A DNA stretch of 64,000 nucleotides from Ancylostoma caninum (GCA_037903475.1 JBAJFG010000030.1:62001-126000); one strand, 5' to 3'; shown: positions 49,901 to 60,982, numbered from the stretch's first letter. The notes: generated by a model not told the origin, from the sequence alone. Program-made: numbers and translations.

Positions 49901-51658
49901 CCTGCTGGTATCCTCCAGCCACCCTACTTCCACCCTCAGTGGCCTGCATCGATCAACTACGGAGGCATGGGCGTAGTAGCAGGTATTTACAATCATTACC
50001 ACTATAGAACTGGGTCATCCTGTGTGATATCTCGGATTACCCACTAATTTTCTCGCTTTAGGACACGAACTGACTCACGGATTTGATGATGAAGGTGTAC
50101 AATGGGGTCCTGAAGGTGCTCTTACAAAGCCGGCCTGCGCCAACTGCACGGGATGGATGGACGACTCCTCATCTGCTAATTTCAATTCAATGGCTCAGTG
50201 TGTTATCGGAGGTGATTCAGGAGAAAACTAGGATGAAAAGTGCATGAGTGCTCTCGAAGTTATGGTATATAATTCAATAGGTTCAACAAGTCCACGACTA
50301 AAAATGCTGAGTAAGGAAATATTGAAACATTTTCGGAATTTAACTCATGTAATGTAAGGTAGGATAAGTAGTTGTTAGAGAAAAAAGTAGTAATTCAATG
50401 CAGTAATCAGAAATTATTTGAAAACAAGTCTGGCCCTTTTTCGATTGCTAGGAGGCTCAAAAAATCCAAACCAAAAGATCCACGGTGCGTATAAGGAACA
50501 GAGACCTCTTTTGCCCTGGATTAAGCTATTTTTGGATACTTCAAGAGTATGCTGTCCAAATAAGGGAATACATCAGTTTGGCACGAAATTTAAAAAAAAG
50601 AATAAAGTGTTAAAATACCAGCAAGATGTTACGGTCCAAGCAAGTATGTAGACCCATTCAACCTCTGGGATCATTCCGCTCAAACTGAGGTATCGTTGCC
50701 GGTCCCGCGACGCAACCTTCATGTGACCTATGCAACCGGTGGGTAACGTTTGCTGGGCTAGCCCTCAACAACAGCTCTCGGGAACGTGACAGACCATCCA
50801 CGAATCCGAAATGGACGAGTATATCATGGTTGTGGGATAAGTAACCCCGCGAGCAGAAATATTTTAATGCAATATTCCAACTCGTTCGTTATCGAATAGC
50901 AAGAAGATTACAACCTCTGTGGAATAGCGAGTTCTTATGTCATGTAATAGATGGTTTCGACTTTCTAGAACTTCTGGAGCTTTGCCTACTGAGCATTCAG
51001 AAATGATAATTGAGCTTCTTCGTTTCCAGAATACAACGGCTTCTGCCCTCTGAATTCCGATAAATACTTCCCCTATTGCGTGAACGGCGTGCAGACACAG
51101 GGAGAAAACATCGCAGATAACGGAGGTACATCATTTTAGTTAGTCTGATGACTACAAATATAATTTCCTTGAAATCCAGGAATACATGCTGCCTTCCGTG
51201 CTTATCGAACTCACATCGCACTGGATGGTCCAGATCCATTACTCCCTGACCGGCTATTCGGGCAATTCACGCACGATCAGCTTTTCTTCTTGAATTTCGC
51301 CCAGGTGGGACTTCTTTGACGCTTAATTTCTGGGAAATTTCGTTTAGGATTTCCAATGTGGAATAATTTGAGAGATCCCATATGGTTGGAAGCTGAACAA
51401 TATACCCTCAGGGTTTTTCATTACGATGTTTCTGTTGCTGAATATTTTTCCTCATTCTAGGTCTGGTGCGAAAAGCGACGAAGTGACGACCAACTTTACC
51501 AACAGCTGATGGTCGACCCACACTCGCCGTCGATGTACAGAGTATTCGGAACCATCCAGAACTACCCCGCTTTCAGAGTCGCCTATAATTGCCCTGTTAA
51601 TTCTGCCTATGCTCCCACGCAACACTGTAACGTTTGGGTGCCTAATAATGAACCATAA
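37960..51658 (+). CDS. Neprilysin-like M13 metallopeptidase with two tandem catalytic domains
   Basis: About 40 exons spliced with consistent phase encode a type II membrane protein of roughly 1,450 residues. A cytoplasmic tail ([20 protein letters not shown]...) leads to one transmembrane helix in exon 2 ([19 protein letters not shown], 38360-38480), then an Asn-rich stalk. Two full M13 domains follow, described separately. M13 enzymes are zinc ectopeptidases that trim short peptides such as neuropeptides. Nematodes have many paralogues. After the first domain's normal end (HCDVW) there is no stop. Exon 20 (46268-46361, phase 1) joins exon 21 (46419-46531), which gives a polar linker of about 40 residues into domain 2, and domain 2 has no signal or membrane segment of its own. 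Oddities: exon 1 needs a one-base frame change near 38038 to reach the [12 protein letters not shown] frame. A 2.2 kb intron (38481-40637) carries a large inverted repeat, and intron 42408-43391 an element copy. If the frames are confirmed this is one fused gene. The alternative is two genes with mis-spliced ends. Confidence 0.88.
39173..39551. mobile_element. Large inverted-repeat element in a neprilysin intron
   Basis: The left arm of about 165 bp starts CAGCATGGGGCGCGTGCGCG and runs through CGTCGTTCGTCAGATTTT, CAGGTGAGTGTTTTTC and GGCCTGTGGCTGACCGAT. It is repeated in reverse complement on the right with roughly 85-90 per cent identity. A centre of about 50 bp separates the arms. Short, GC-rich ends and no coding capacity suggest a large MITE or foldback. 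Transcribed as part of the intron, it would form a long double-stranded hairpin. Confidence 0.8.
40638..46361 (+). other. M13 domain 1 of the tandem neprilysin (exons 3-20)
   Basis: Exons: 40638-40725, 40782-40935, 41141-41261, 41332-41436, 41684-42056, 42125-42233, 42290-42407, 43392-43471, 43568-43640, 43707-43792, 43904-44006, 44061-44203, 44266-44421, 44716-44821, 44879-45103, 45162-45286, 46114-46212, 46268-46361. The domain opens [15 protein letters not shown]. The substrate motif is NAWYQPELN. The zinc site is HELTH (44881-44895), with the third ligand Glu in ENIADNGG (codon 45082-45084). [10 protein letters not shown] gives the transition-state His and substrate Arg. HCDVW closes the fold. 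All catalytic residues are present, so activity is expected. Confidence 0.9.
42947..43165 (+). mobile_element. GCGGCAGACCAG-family element, copy 2, in a neprilysin intron
   Basis: It begins CACCCAGGCGGCGCGGCAGA, continues CCAGTTGGACGCTG and AATTCCAAAATGCTTGGATG, and ends GCACCTAGTTGGTGTGCCGC plus a second GCAGACCAG. It is collinear with the copy at 21594 and inverted relative to the copy at 28860. It sits in the 984 bp intron after exon 9 of the M13 gene. Confidence 0.6.
46419..51658 (+). other. M13 domain 2 of the tandem neprilysin (exons 21-40)
   Basis: Exons: 46419-46531, 46594-46692, 46750-46833, 46981-47094, 47158-47277, 47344-47441, 47573-47666, 47724-47803, 48346-48454, 48589-48648, 48759-48896, 49104-49282, 49341-49456, 49528-49645, 49719-49815, 49877-49982, 50062-50211, 51030-51125, 51180-51304, 51461-51658. 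[15 protein letters not shown] opens the domain. NAWYQPELN, HELTH (50064-50078), ENIADNGG (Glu 51104-51106), [10 protein letters not shown] and HCNVW follow, then five residues and TAA. All zinc and catalytic residues are intact. The first half (46.6-49.3 kb) has diverged strongly from domain 1, while the catalytic half remains similar. Exon borders around HELTH and ENIADN fall at identical codons in both domains, which shows duplication of an intron-containing unit. Confidence 0.9.
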
Positions 51659-54600
51659 TTCACTGCAAGCTTCTTAGTATTGTTTAAACATGTACATCCA
51701 TTCACATTATTCTCCATATGAGGCGAGAAGCTCTGGGTTGGGATCGAAACTTTATTTGACGGCCCTTAGGAATGTATTTTACTATTTGATTTCGCAACCG
51801 CTAGTCTGGGAATCGATTCAATTCAATTACGGTGTTTCTAGATTGTGATAAAATTCATACGTATAACATCTGTTTTATTGTTAACCGTTTTGCTCACTGT
51901 TTCTCTATTCCGACTTTGCTACAATCAAATATGGGAAGTATCTCGTATCACAGTTTCAATTGAATGGTGATAAATAAACCTTCTCCTGTTGGTTTCACAA
52001 GAGATGCGCGTAATTCTGGGATTCATCTTCCCTTGGAACAGAGGAAAAACAGCTAGGGTGTGCCATCTTAGTAAAAGAATTCTCGCTGTTCATGAAGTTA
52101 ACTGATCAGAGTGTATCGGTTTCCTTCTCCTCTGTGACATTGGGGTCCAAGGCTGGACACTGTATCCAAATTCTCTTAGCCCCTCCCCCACCCTTGAGGG
52201 TCGACAGCAGTATCCATAACAAGTAGCTACTCACTGTACCTCAGCTGTGCAGAGCTTACAAAACTTTCATAACTCTTCTTTTTCAGGATTCTCAAACACA
52301 GAGTCGATTCTACCCACTCGTGCCTTTCCTTTCATGAACTCTGGCACCCACAGTTCCCTTTGTGCTCAAAAAGGTTGTGATACTGGAGCATAGCTGAAGT
52401 ATTATACATTTGCGGCTCACACCCACATTTGGGCATTAGCCGCAACAGCTGAGGCAACCCAAAACCGGTATTCTGTGCATACCAACGAAAATACGATTAC
52501 GAAATTAGATGACGCGTCTATGTGGATGCATCAGTTTTGAAATAAGCCATTCTGGCTTACTCTTGCGTACTGAGTGCTCGCCCATCCTAAGAAACTGGAT
52601 GTTGTCAATTTAGATGCCAAGTGGTCGTCATGGGTGGATCTTATCAGCAAGACTGGTGGAACGAAAAGACCTTGTTCAAATAGTTAGCCGATCAGGAAAC
52701 AATGCTCTAGCCACTAGGACTATGAACGCTTCCACTTTCACCACCATAAAGAAATCTGCGGAGTTACCGGCTCATTTGTCACTGTGAGTTCTAACTTGAG
52801 GAAATATGAAAACCTTCTTATCACACAGCCAGTGCCGGTCAGAACAAGTCCATTCCTCTGGGGATGGCGGCACTCAATTTCTACTATGGACATATTGCAG
52901 ATATTTCCTATCATTTCTCGCATTTCTACGAATTGGTGAGACAGCGAGCATCAGGAAAAAGCACACAGAAAACAAAAGAAACGAAACATGGTGGTTGCAC
53001 ATAGCGAGCCAATACTTGTCAGTGAGGTGCCGACGCAACCATAGCGTTCAAAGTCTAGGGAAGAGACAAGATACTGTGGCGTAGATTCATACACACTCTT
53101 GGCGCCCAACTTAGAAATCAATTTGTTTCTGCAACCGTAGCAGGAAGCATTGCAAACCACAGATGCATTGAGGAAGAAGTCTTAATGCAGTTCTGATAAG
53201 TGCCAGTCGGAGGTGCTTGACCTCACACCTCTCTCTAGGTGGAGCAGCTACGGTAATCGTCAGGTGGGAAGTGAGTCATGAAGACAGACATAAAGAGAGT
53301 GAGCAGATATAAATTGATATGTACCATTGAAGCTCAATGCTGCATTACATTGAGCTTCAATGGTACATATCAATTTACAAGGTTGACGCAGTCAGCTTCA
53401 TGCAAATATTTTAGGATCAGCATACACGTGAACAACAGCGGGAAGGGGATTCCAAGTGAGGCAGTTCTCTAGAATCGTAACGCTCCTACAGATGTATGGG
53501 AAGGTATGACGCCGCCAAAGGAGTCCTATTCTCTTCAATTATCGGTCGAGGTCGGAAGAAATCAATGTATCATATACTAACCGTTGTCATAATCCATAGA
53601 TATACCTAATATCATACTGCCTTATGGCAACTTTTTTCCTGCCGTACCAAGCATCTCATTCTCCATGTTCCACAAGGATACTATGTGCTTCACTATATCA
53701 AACAAGGTCGGTAAATTTGATCTCAGTTCTTATCCGGCCTTACACGTCTGGATATGCAAACTCAGTGCATGCCTCTGACTTGTTTTCTTTAGTCCTACTA
53801 TTATGTACTCCAAGTCGTAAGCTCACTGTGAACGTTTACCTCGTACGTTTTATACAGTCCTTGTCGAAAAGATAGACGGATTGCGCGTGCGGTTTCATAT
53901 CGTCGCGGTCGCAGAATCGCGGTGGGACCTACTGGACCCTTTCACTTGGAGCATGCACTCTCCCCATCCATCGTTCAGGTCACGCGGCGTTTCTGCAGTG
54001 ACGGAATCCCTCTATCTTTTCGACAAGCATTATAACTGATGTAGTATACAGCTGTGTACTCATCTACTATGTGTACTCATTCAACGATATTGATACTCAG
54101 TACTTGCTCCAATATTTGTTCGTTACAGCAAGAATGAAGTCTTCGTTCCCGCAAGTTAGCAGGAACAGAATGTAGTTTTTCACAATGTTTCGGAGTCAAA
54201 AGCAAATATAAATGGCTAGGGTTTGCACTTCCTGAGTGGAAAATCGTTACCATGCCTACTTCAGATCAGGACAGATCGTACCATTTGTAAATGATGGAAC
54301 GCGTATCTTTGTACCTTCAGCTCCAAGACTGCAACTCTCCGGGAAGTAAGTGGATTACACACCAAGCTAGGTGTGAAGAACCGTAATGGAGTTGCCTAGC
54401 TGGTTACGTGAAATCAACTGCGAATTTCTATTTTGAACATTGCAATTCGAGAGTTTTCCTGCTGTACCGATTTCTCCATCGACTTTACCGCGCGTCGTGC
54501 ACGACACAGAGACGGTTGAACTACATATTACTACGAATAAGAAATTTATTATTGTTGCATTGCAAATATACACTTTATTGAAAGTAGAGATAAGCATTAT

Positions 54601-56084
54601 CCGACAGGTGTTGTCACACTGGCCGTTATCGAAATGGTATGTCGTGGTGAGCTGACGAACAAAGCTTTCACTTCTCTTTGAATGTGCAGGTTGAAACACA
54701 AATAGATGACTCCGTGTAGTCCTTAACACTGTTGTGAATTATTGTTCTCCGTGCGCCATTTTACAGACACTTTCCATTAGTATTCGTTTGACGCAATATC
54801 AGGAGGCAAGAAAGGAAAACGTCAATGGGCTTTTCGTCAAAAACTGCTCTGCCATAGATAACTCCATAGTAGCAGATTCCACAACCAAGCTTTAACTACT
54901 TTGCTTTGCATGGCTAACTCAACGTAGGGGAAAGTAACGACCTGATTGAGAGTACTTTAGGAAGAGCGCGAATAGAATATTGTTACGTGTGGATGAGAAT
55001 CACTCGTATACGGTCATCCGTTCATCGAATACGTTGCGCACTATGAAGGTACATACTATTGCATTAGAAATAGGCTCAAGCGTTTCCCAGTTAACAGTCT
55101 CCATCGTTTGATGAAAGTTACTAGGCTATAGGGAAACGTTCCTTGAATGTTCGGGAGCACATTTATTTGACATTAAGCTATTTCGAATATTTTATTAAGA
55201 ACGATACCTCCCGCAGGTTTTGGCACTAAAAGTCTTGAATCACCAATGAAAGGCTGACTACGGAATGAACCATGATCTGTGTTCTACATAGTACAGATGC
55301 CATAACACTGCGGAAGTTTTTTACTGTGTGAAAGAAACGTCATAATAAGCAGTGAACGGGACTGTCTCTGCAAACTTTCAGAAATCTCGTCTGAGGAAAA
55401 CTTTTTAACACATTGACGACTGCATTGCTCACCGGTGAGCCGCGCTCTTCTTATCTACTACTGAACCTTACTTTCAAACTACTTTGCAGTATTTCCTTAT
55501 GAAATGAGTACAACACGTCCAAGCAATACTCAAATATTCGTGACTCAAGAAAGATATATTTTTCATTGTGGTAAATACAATGTCAAGGATGGGATTTAGA
55601 AATCGGGGAAGATTGCGTTACATTCGTCGTGAAGTGGATGGGAATAATCTGAGCAAAAGCCATATCTTCTACACAAAAATACATTAATACATCTTGCAGT
55701 TCTTTGATGGTCAGGTTAGAGCAACAAGTACGCGTATACTCTCGGGAAACTTCTTTATGGCATTCAAAATACCCTTTACAAAGTTCTTTCTGCCTAAAAT
55801 AAGAAATGTTTGAGTTTTCCGGTTTTCTAGTCCGATGACACTGGTGACCTTCCAGAGCTAGATTTCGAATTATTTCTCCAAAACTTCGTGTTTTAGTCTC
55901 AATTATCTTATTGTAACAACGTGGAACTATGAAGGTGCCTTGATCTTGAAATGTATGTTGGTCCCACGCGCCAGACATACGAAAACACCCGTGATCGTCA
56001 ATGGGATAAAAACCACTAAATGTATGTAGAGTATAAGTGTATGAATATTTTCATGTCTTTCCCTAGTCCATGATTTTGTGTTGT
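51659..56084. other. Region with no supported gene
   Basis: Downstream of the M13 gene the sequence is AT-rich with AATAAA-type signals near 51971, likely serving the M13 transcript. A perfect hairpin lies at 53311-53376. The open frame on the minus strand at 55583-55978 (131 codons, Cys-containing) has no recognised domain or splice partner and is left unassigned. Confidence 0.5.
53311..53376. repeat. Perfect 29 bp inverted repeat (hairpin)
   Basis: AAATTGATATGTACCATTGA plus AGCTCAATG (53311-53339) is exactly complementary to 53348-53376, with an 8 base loop. No mismatch occurs over 29 bp. Such a perfect palindrome is either very young or maintained. It is not flanked by an obvious duplication. 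Confidence 0.9.
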
Positions 56085-58633
56085 TTAATCGATTTGATAT
56101 GTTAGTGACGAACGATGTGATATTGTTTTTATTTGCATGTGACTTCGATCCGCGTCTTCAAGTAAAGTCATAATAATAAATAAATAAATGTTTGCGTTGA
56201 CTATCTTAACAGCACCTGCGGTGAAACTGTAATTGTGGAATAATCACTCACCATGGCTCAGCTGCCAAATCACGTTTGCTGTTATAACGATCTCTCGTGA
56301 GACGGGAAAAAGCTCGAGATACAGGTATAAAACCGCTGTTATGGCCGTAGTAGAACAAATTAAGAGTGCTTGAATAAAAAGCTGGAAGAAGATTGCTTTC
56401 ACAGCTTCTTGACATGTTGGTGCAAGTAAGTCCCTCAGATAGAGAGATTATAAGTCATGAGCAGAATAAAACTTCTGCTGGCATATTTTTCTGTTATGAT
56501 TTCACGCTCTTCGTTCATGCTTATATATATATATATATATGATGGTAATTATCCGGAGTATTTTTCAGATTAAAAATAAGCCTTGAAAACTCGCGGAGTG
56601 GCAAAAAAATGTTGGAGAAAAATTTCAATGCTGACTTCCAAATAACTGATTCATTTCTTTTATTTGGAAATTGTGGGTTGAAAGAACCAGTTTTGGTTGA
56701 ATTTTTCGATGAGATAAAAAAACAGCTTATGTTTTGCGTACTATTTCAACTGCCACACGTGACATTCCAGAGTACTTCTTTTCAAGAGCACATCTAAGAT
56801 ATTGCTCATCTTCGGCAGTGTGGCAGTGCGAGATTTACCTCATAAGAGCAATTAGAGGACGTATCCAGTCTGCTAATTTGCTCTACCTTGTTGTTATTTT
56901 CCAAGTTTACCGCACATTAATTCTCCACCTGTATCTGGGTTTTCTCCAATCCTCCATTAGCAATACGGGCCAAGGACACAACACGATAGCAAAGGAGTGG
57001 ATATAGTACCAACAAAACCGCCAGAACAGTAAGATTGTGAATTGGCAGGAACATTAAAGCGTAGTAGGAAACTTCCTAAAGACAAATATCTCACACTTCT
57101 TCTCTGAGCTGCTCTATTCTCTGCGAGTGTGTTTTTTTTCCTCGCACATACAGTTTATACTCACACATCTTGTGGTACCCCAAAAAAACCAACCCAATCT
57201 GGATCGTCTGTTGTCATTGGTGACCCAATGTAAGCAGAAACAACAGTGTTGAAGGGGATAGACCTAGATATAAATGGCCGTACGATCATGTAGAATACAC
57301 AGAGAAACATCCACATGTATAGTAACTTTCCTTGAAAATAACATGTTACTCACTTAATGCACTCCTAAAGTAATTTACCTCTAAACAGAAAGCGAAGTCG
57401 ATGCATCTCTGGTATCATTTCTATCACTCTATTAAGCGCTAATACAACACAGTTGAACGACGCTCCACACCACGCACCTTAACAAAGTTTTCTTGTTGTT
57501 CCCAGCATTTTCCAACCACTAAAAAGTAGAAGGATAAAAGTGTTCATCCATAAACTTACTCCATGCCAAATGGCCAGCTATCCAATTGAAAACTATCGTA
57601 GAGCAGAACACTGCACCAGTCTGAAGCAGGAAACGTACGTACACCGTGTCTCTCTCGATCGAAAGTAAAAGTGAAAAATCCCCATGACGAGGGAACTCAC
57701 GAAGTGAAAATAAGCTGCAATGAAAGATCCGATAACAAGATCCAGAATGTCGACGAAGCCGTTGAAAAACATGAGGCGGTAGCAGGAAATTTTTAGTAAA
57801 CGTCCTCGGAACATTCCGATCAAGCACAGCAAATAGAGAGTCTGAAATGATACGTTTGCGCTCAAAACAAACAGATTAGTCATTTTTACCTTCAGAGCGT
57901 CACAAATAGCAAGAGAAGAGTACTTGGTCAGCAGGAGCATTCACAGGAAAGTGTAAATTTCAAAATTGGCCAAACAGCTCATTACGATGGGTTATGCACA
58001 TTTTCTGAATAGGATACATATGCGGCGGTTGTGAAAAGATTTTCCCCTCTTGTTCATCTCATTTTGATAAATTCCGATGTTTTGACCATTATGTACTATT
58101 CTTCGGAAGATCTTGGCCCTGTGAATGCTACCTGAGGAAAGATTTATTTTTGCGTTAAAAGGCTTCTTTGTACACTAATTTCAGGACGTGCACAAGAGCA
58201 GCAGAAATGGCCACAACCAATCACAGAAAACAATTCAGCCAATTTCAAAAACTCGTGTGAAATCAGCGTCGTAAACGTACAGCTTGCTGTGAATGGCCAC
58301 ACTGACCAAGTATCCTTTCTTTATAAGAGTTAGTTCCGTTGAACACGCTAATGCATTGGAAATCAAAATGGCTTCTACCGAAGTGAAATGATCAAAGAAA
58401 AGTTAAAATCAAAATGGCTTCTACCGAAGTGAAATGATCAAAGAAAAGTTATTTTCCATGGAGGTCTCGTTGCATGTTGGACGTACCACAAAGATGAATC
58501 CAGTTGTTGCGAAATAAGTACCCTGGATGAGATTTACAGAGCCACGGCTGACCCATTCAGAGTAAGAGCGCGAGCTGCAGTTATATTCTTTTGGATCGAT
58601 GATCCATGGTAGATTGAAGTAAAACACTTGCAT
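56085..58633 (-). CDS. SRT-class serpentine chemoreceptor
   Basis: Exons: 58633-58487, 57841-57701, 57620-57560, 57477-57379, 57330-57179, 57075-56929, about 56407-56252. The last, 56216-56085, is tentative. The protein starts MQVFYFNLPW, then the SRT N-terminal signature YNCSSRSYSEWV..GSVN. Membrane segments follow: TLYLLCLIGM; SCYRLMFFNGFVDILDLVIG; TGAVFCSTIVFNWIAG; the SRT hallmark CVVLALNRVIEMIPE; a MWMFLCVFYM helix; PIHNLTVLAVLLVLYPLL; and KAIFFQLFIQALLICSTT ending VIWQLSHG. SRT receptors are nematode-only seven-helix chemosensory receptors. Exons 1-6 splice in phase. Exon 6 ends phase 0 while exon 7 needs phase 1, and the final exon (possible 35 bp intron, stop TAA at 56087-56085) is weak, so the gene may be damaged at its 3' end. 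Confidence 0.82.
58361..58450. repeat. 46 bp tandem duplication
   Basis: AATCAAAATGGCTTCTACCG plus AAGTGAAATGATCAAAGAAAAGTTA occurs twice head-to-tail with a 46 bp period and essentially no mismatch. It lies in the first intron of the SRT gene, just past the exon 1 donor at 58486. The lack of divergence indicates a recent event. Confidence 0.85.
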
Positions 58634-59305
58634 CTGTAAGCAAGTGGAAATAACATAACGCAAGTGAAGAGCATACGCAAGAAAGTTGGTAGGAGTTGAA
58701 TCTACGTATCTCAAAGAAGGAAGAAAACAGAATGCACAGTCGTTGCTTTCTTTGCTCGGAATTCTACGCCTTCATATGCTTACAGAAGAGCTAATCGACT
58801 GTTTATGTGAGCTTTGTATGTATGTGTGAATGGTGACAATGTCTTTGCAATTCAAAAATTGTTTTCTCTCTTCTTCTACTCGTCAGCCATTCATCAAGAT
58901 ATTCAATCAAGGTATTTGGTCTCTTGCCTGTACAGCAGTCACTGTGTCAGGTGTCTCAATTAAGCGCGATTCTGTGTTACTTCGGCGTTTTTCTTCTGAG
59001 AATGATGAAAACTTCGGAGTTAGGATTCATGAACGCGTTCCCGGACAAAACCAATACAGCAAACCATCTTTGACACTCTAAAGCATCTTATGCTTTATCG
59101 TTGCAAAGTTGTGATAATCTCACCAAAAACGATAACAATACCTTCTCTAAGGTGCTATGTAAAATTACTCGATTCAAATCCGTCAAAACCAGTCATAGCA
59201 GGAGAAATACAGGTCATCAATATCACTTCTAAGTAACGCGTTTCTGGTTTCCGTTTAGGAAAAGAACCTCAAACGTCTTAAGCACTCTTTATTGAAAGCG
59301 TTTAA

Positions 59306-59330
59306 AGGCAGCACCCACGGAAATTTTCAA
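59306..59330 (+). repeat. Solo AGGCAG-type element end
   Basis: TTAA at 59302-59305 is followed by AGGCAGCACCCACGGAAATT, one base different from the left end of the element at 20309. No inverted partner was found in the next several kilobases, so this is a solo end or a copy whose other end has diverged. Confidence 0.55.
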
Positions 59331-60154
59331 CCTCGAGATTTCGGTACAATTTGCGGTAATCGTTTGCGCTAAACACTATAACAATGCTGAAAAGAGTCAT
59401 AACCTTCGAAATCCCCGTTTTCTGGAACCCCTAACTTATCTATTGCAATCACATTTTCTTATAGCCAATACACCTTTCCTGCAGCTCACATACACTTTCG
59501 ACGCAGTTCCTTCTGTGTCCTTTCGATTAGCTGACTCATATTAGTGATACGTTGCTCGGCGTACATCTGAAGTTCGGTGGTTCAGCACTTCCAACATGCA
59601 GTGTCTTCAGCGCAAAGTGAGAGCATTGTCAACTTTTTACTGGGTTGACATCCGTTCAGTTGTTCTCGCCCAGCAAACTTGTTGGCGAAGCGAAAATAAT
59701 GAGATCTTTACAGGACGCACTGGGTATTCAAAGGTTCATGATACTCTCATTCTAACACTGTATCTCCGTCCAGTGCCCTTCCTAATCGGGCAAACGATGA
59801 ATTTCAGAGCCTACACTAATTTTTTTCCTACTATTAAGTAGGTTTTGCAATCCTATCCAATTTCTCTCCAGGATGTTTTCAAGCAGACAATGCAATATTT
59901 CATCTTTAGAAGCCGGATCAGTTTCCCATGGAGTGAGTTTCGTCTAGTCTTTTTCTCAGTGGTCTCCCACTGTCCCTCCCGTGCACCGTTAACCCGCACT
60001 ATATGTGATCATGCTTTTCTACATGCATAGTACGAGCAGTCCCGAGTAGGTGACAGATCTCGATTCATTACAACACTAACAACTTTTATATGGAGAATAG
60101 TTATGGTCTATCACGAACAGTAACATTATACACTATCATTATGGAATCAATTAC

Positions 60155-60267
60155 CTCGGGTTGTAGATTTTATTGCATTCTTCCAGGGTGCGGAAATTGT
60201 TCCTGTTTCCTCCACATCACCCCAGTCGAATTCTATGCTTCTGGCTAAGTTCATGCTGTACGCATAT
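60155..60267 (-). CDS. Candidate isolated exon of unknown gene
   Basis: The segment has a strong acceptor (CTCTTTTTTGCAG) and a donor (CGAG|gtaatt). It is open in one frame throughout, phase 2 in and phase 1 out, encoding YAYSMNLARSIEFDW followed by an acidic stretch and APWKNAIKSTT. Composition is protein-like, but no family was recognised. A second exon-like stretch lies about 230 bp downstream on the same strand (reading WETDPASKDEILHCLLENIL), though the phases do not match. It could be a gene fragment or a chance open frame. Confidence 0.3.
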
Positions 60268-60315
60268 CTGCAAAAAAGAGGAGAATCTGTAACATGCAGG
60301 CCAAACATTACACGA

Positions 60316-60982
60316 TATGTATCAGGGATGAGCGAATACGAGATTTTCTGCTACCCGGATAACGGTGCGGATAATGGAAAGGCGAAAAATGACCGAATAA
60401 CGGATACCGGATAACGGATAACGGATGAGTGATTCAGATGCTGAAAAACACCACATTTTATGTTGTTGCAAAATCGATGTTGGAATTTTGAGCCAAATTT
60501 TGCCAAAAAAACCAAGTTTTGGAATAATATTTTGAAGTAGAGGTGATATTTCCATTGCCGTTCCAGTACATGTTCAAAAGCTTGTCTTTTTTCTGGCTTT
60601 TCTTTCCCATTTTCACGATTCACTTTCCTTGGCTTTTTCAAAGGTGAATCGAAATGTAGTCGTTTGCAAAAATCGTCTCCAGCTATCGTTCTTCCTGACC
60701 ACCACCCGTCCTACCTTAGTAAGAGACTGTAAACTATTGATGACGTAAAATGGGTTAGATCGAGCGATACTCCTTGGAATTGAGGCTATCCTCCGTTGAG
60801 AACGTGCGAAATGAAGCTACTATTCTCGGCCTTACCCTCACCGTTATCCGGCGCCAAAAGCTCGGATAACGGTGCGGATAACGGATAGGCCAAAACCCGC
60901 CAAAACCTACCAAAACCCAAACGGTAAAACGGATAACCGGATATGGACAATCGGACGGGGAAGAGCGATCCCTGATATATAT
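60316..60982. mobile_element. Element with GGATAACGG motif arrays and inverted ends
   Basis: The left end TATCAGGGATGAGCGAATAC and the reverse complement of the right end, TATATCAGGGATCGCTC, match over about 12-14 bp. Just inside each end lie arrays of the word GGATAACGG. The left cluster is 60356-60427, with five or more copies; the right cluster is 60851-60940, read in the same orientation with a CGGATAACCGG variant. The interior of about 420 bp is non-coding. Confidence 0.6.

Noticed and set aside
55583..55978. 131-codon minus-strand frame downstream of the SRT gene
   Set aside because: It is soluble and Cys-containing, unlike an SRT tail. No splice sites link it to exon 7 and no domain is recognised.
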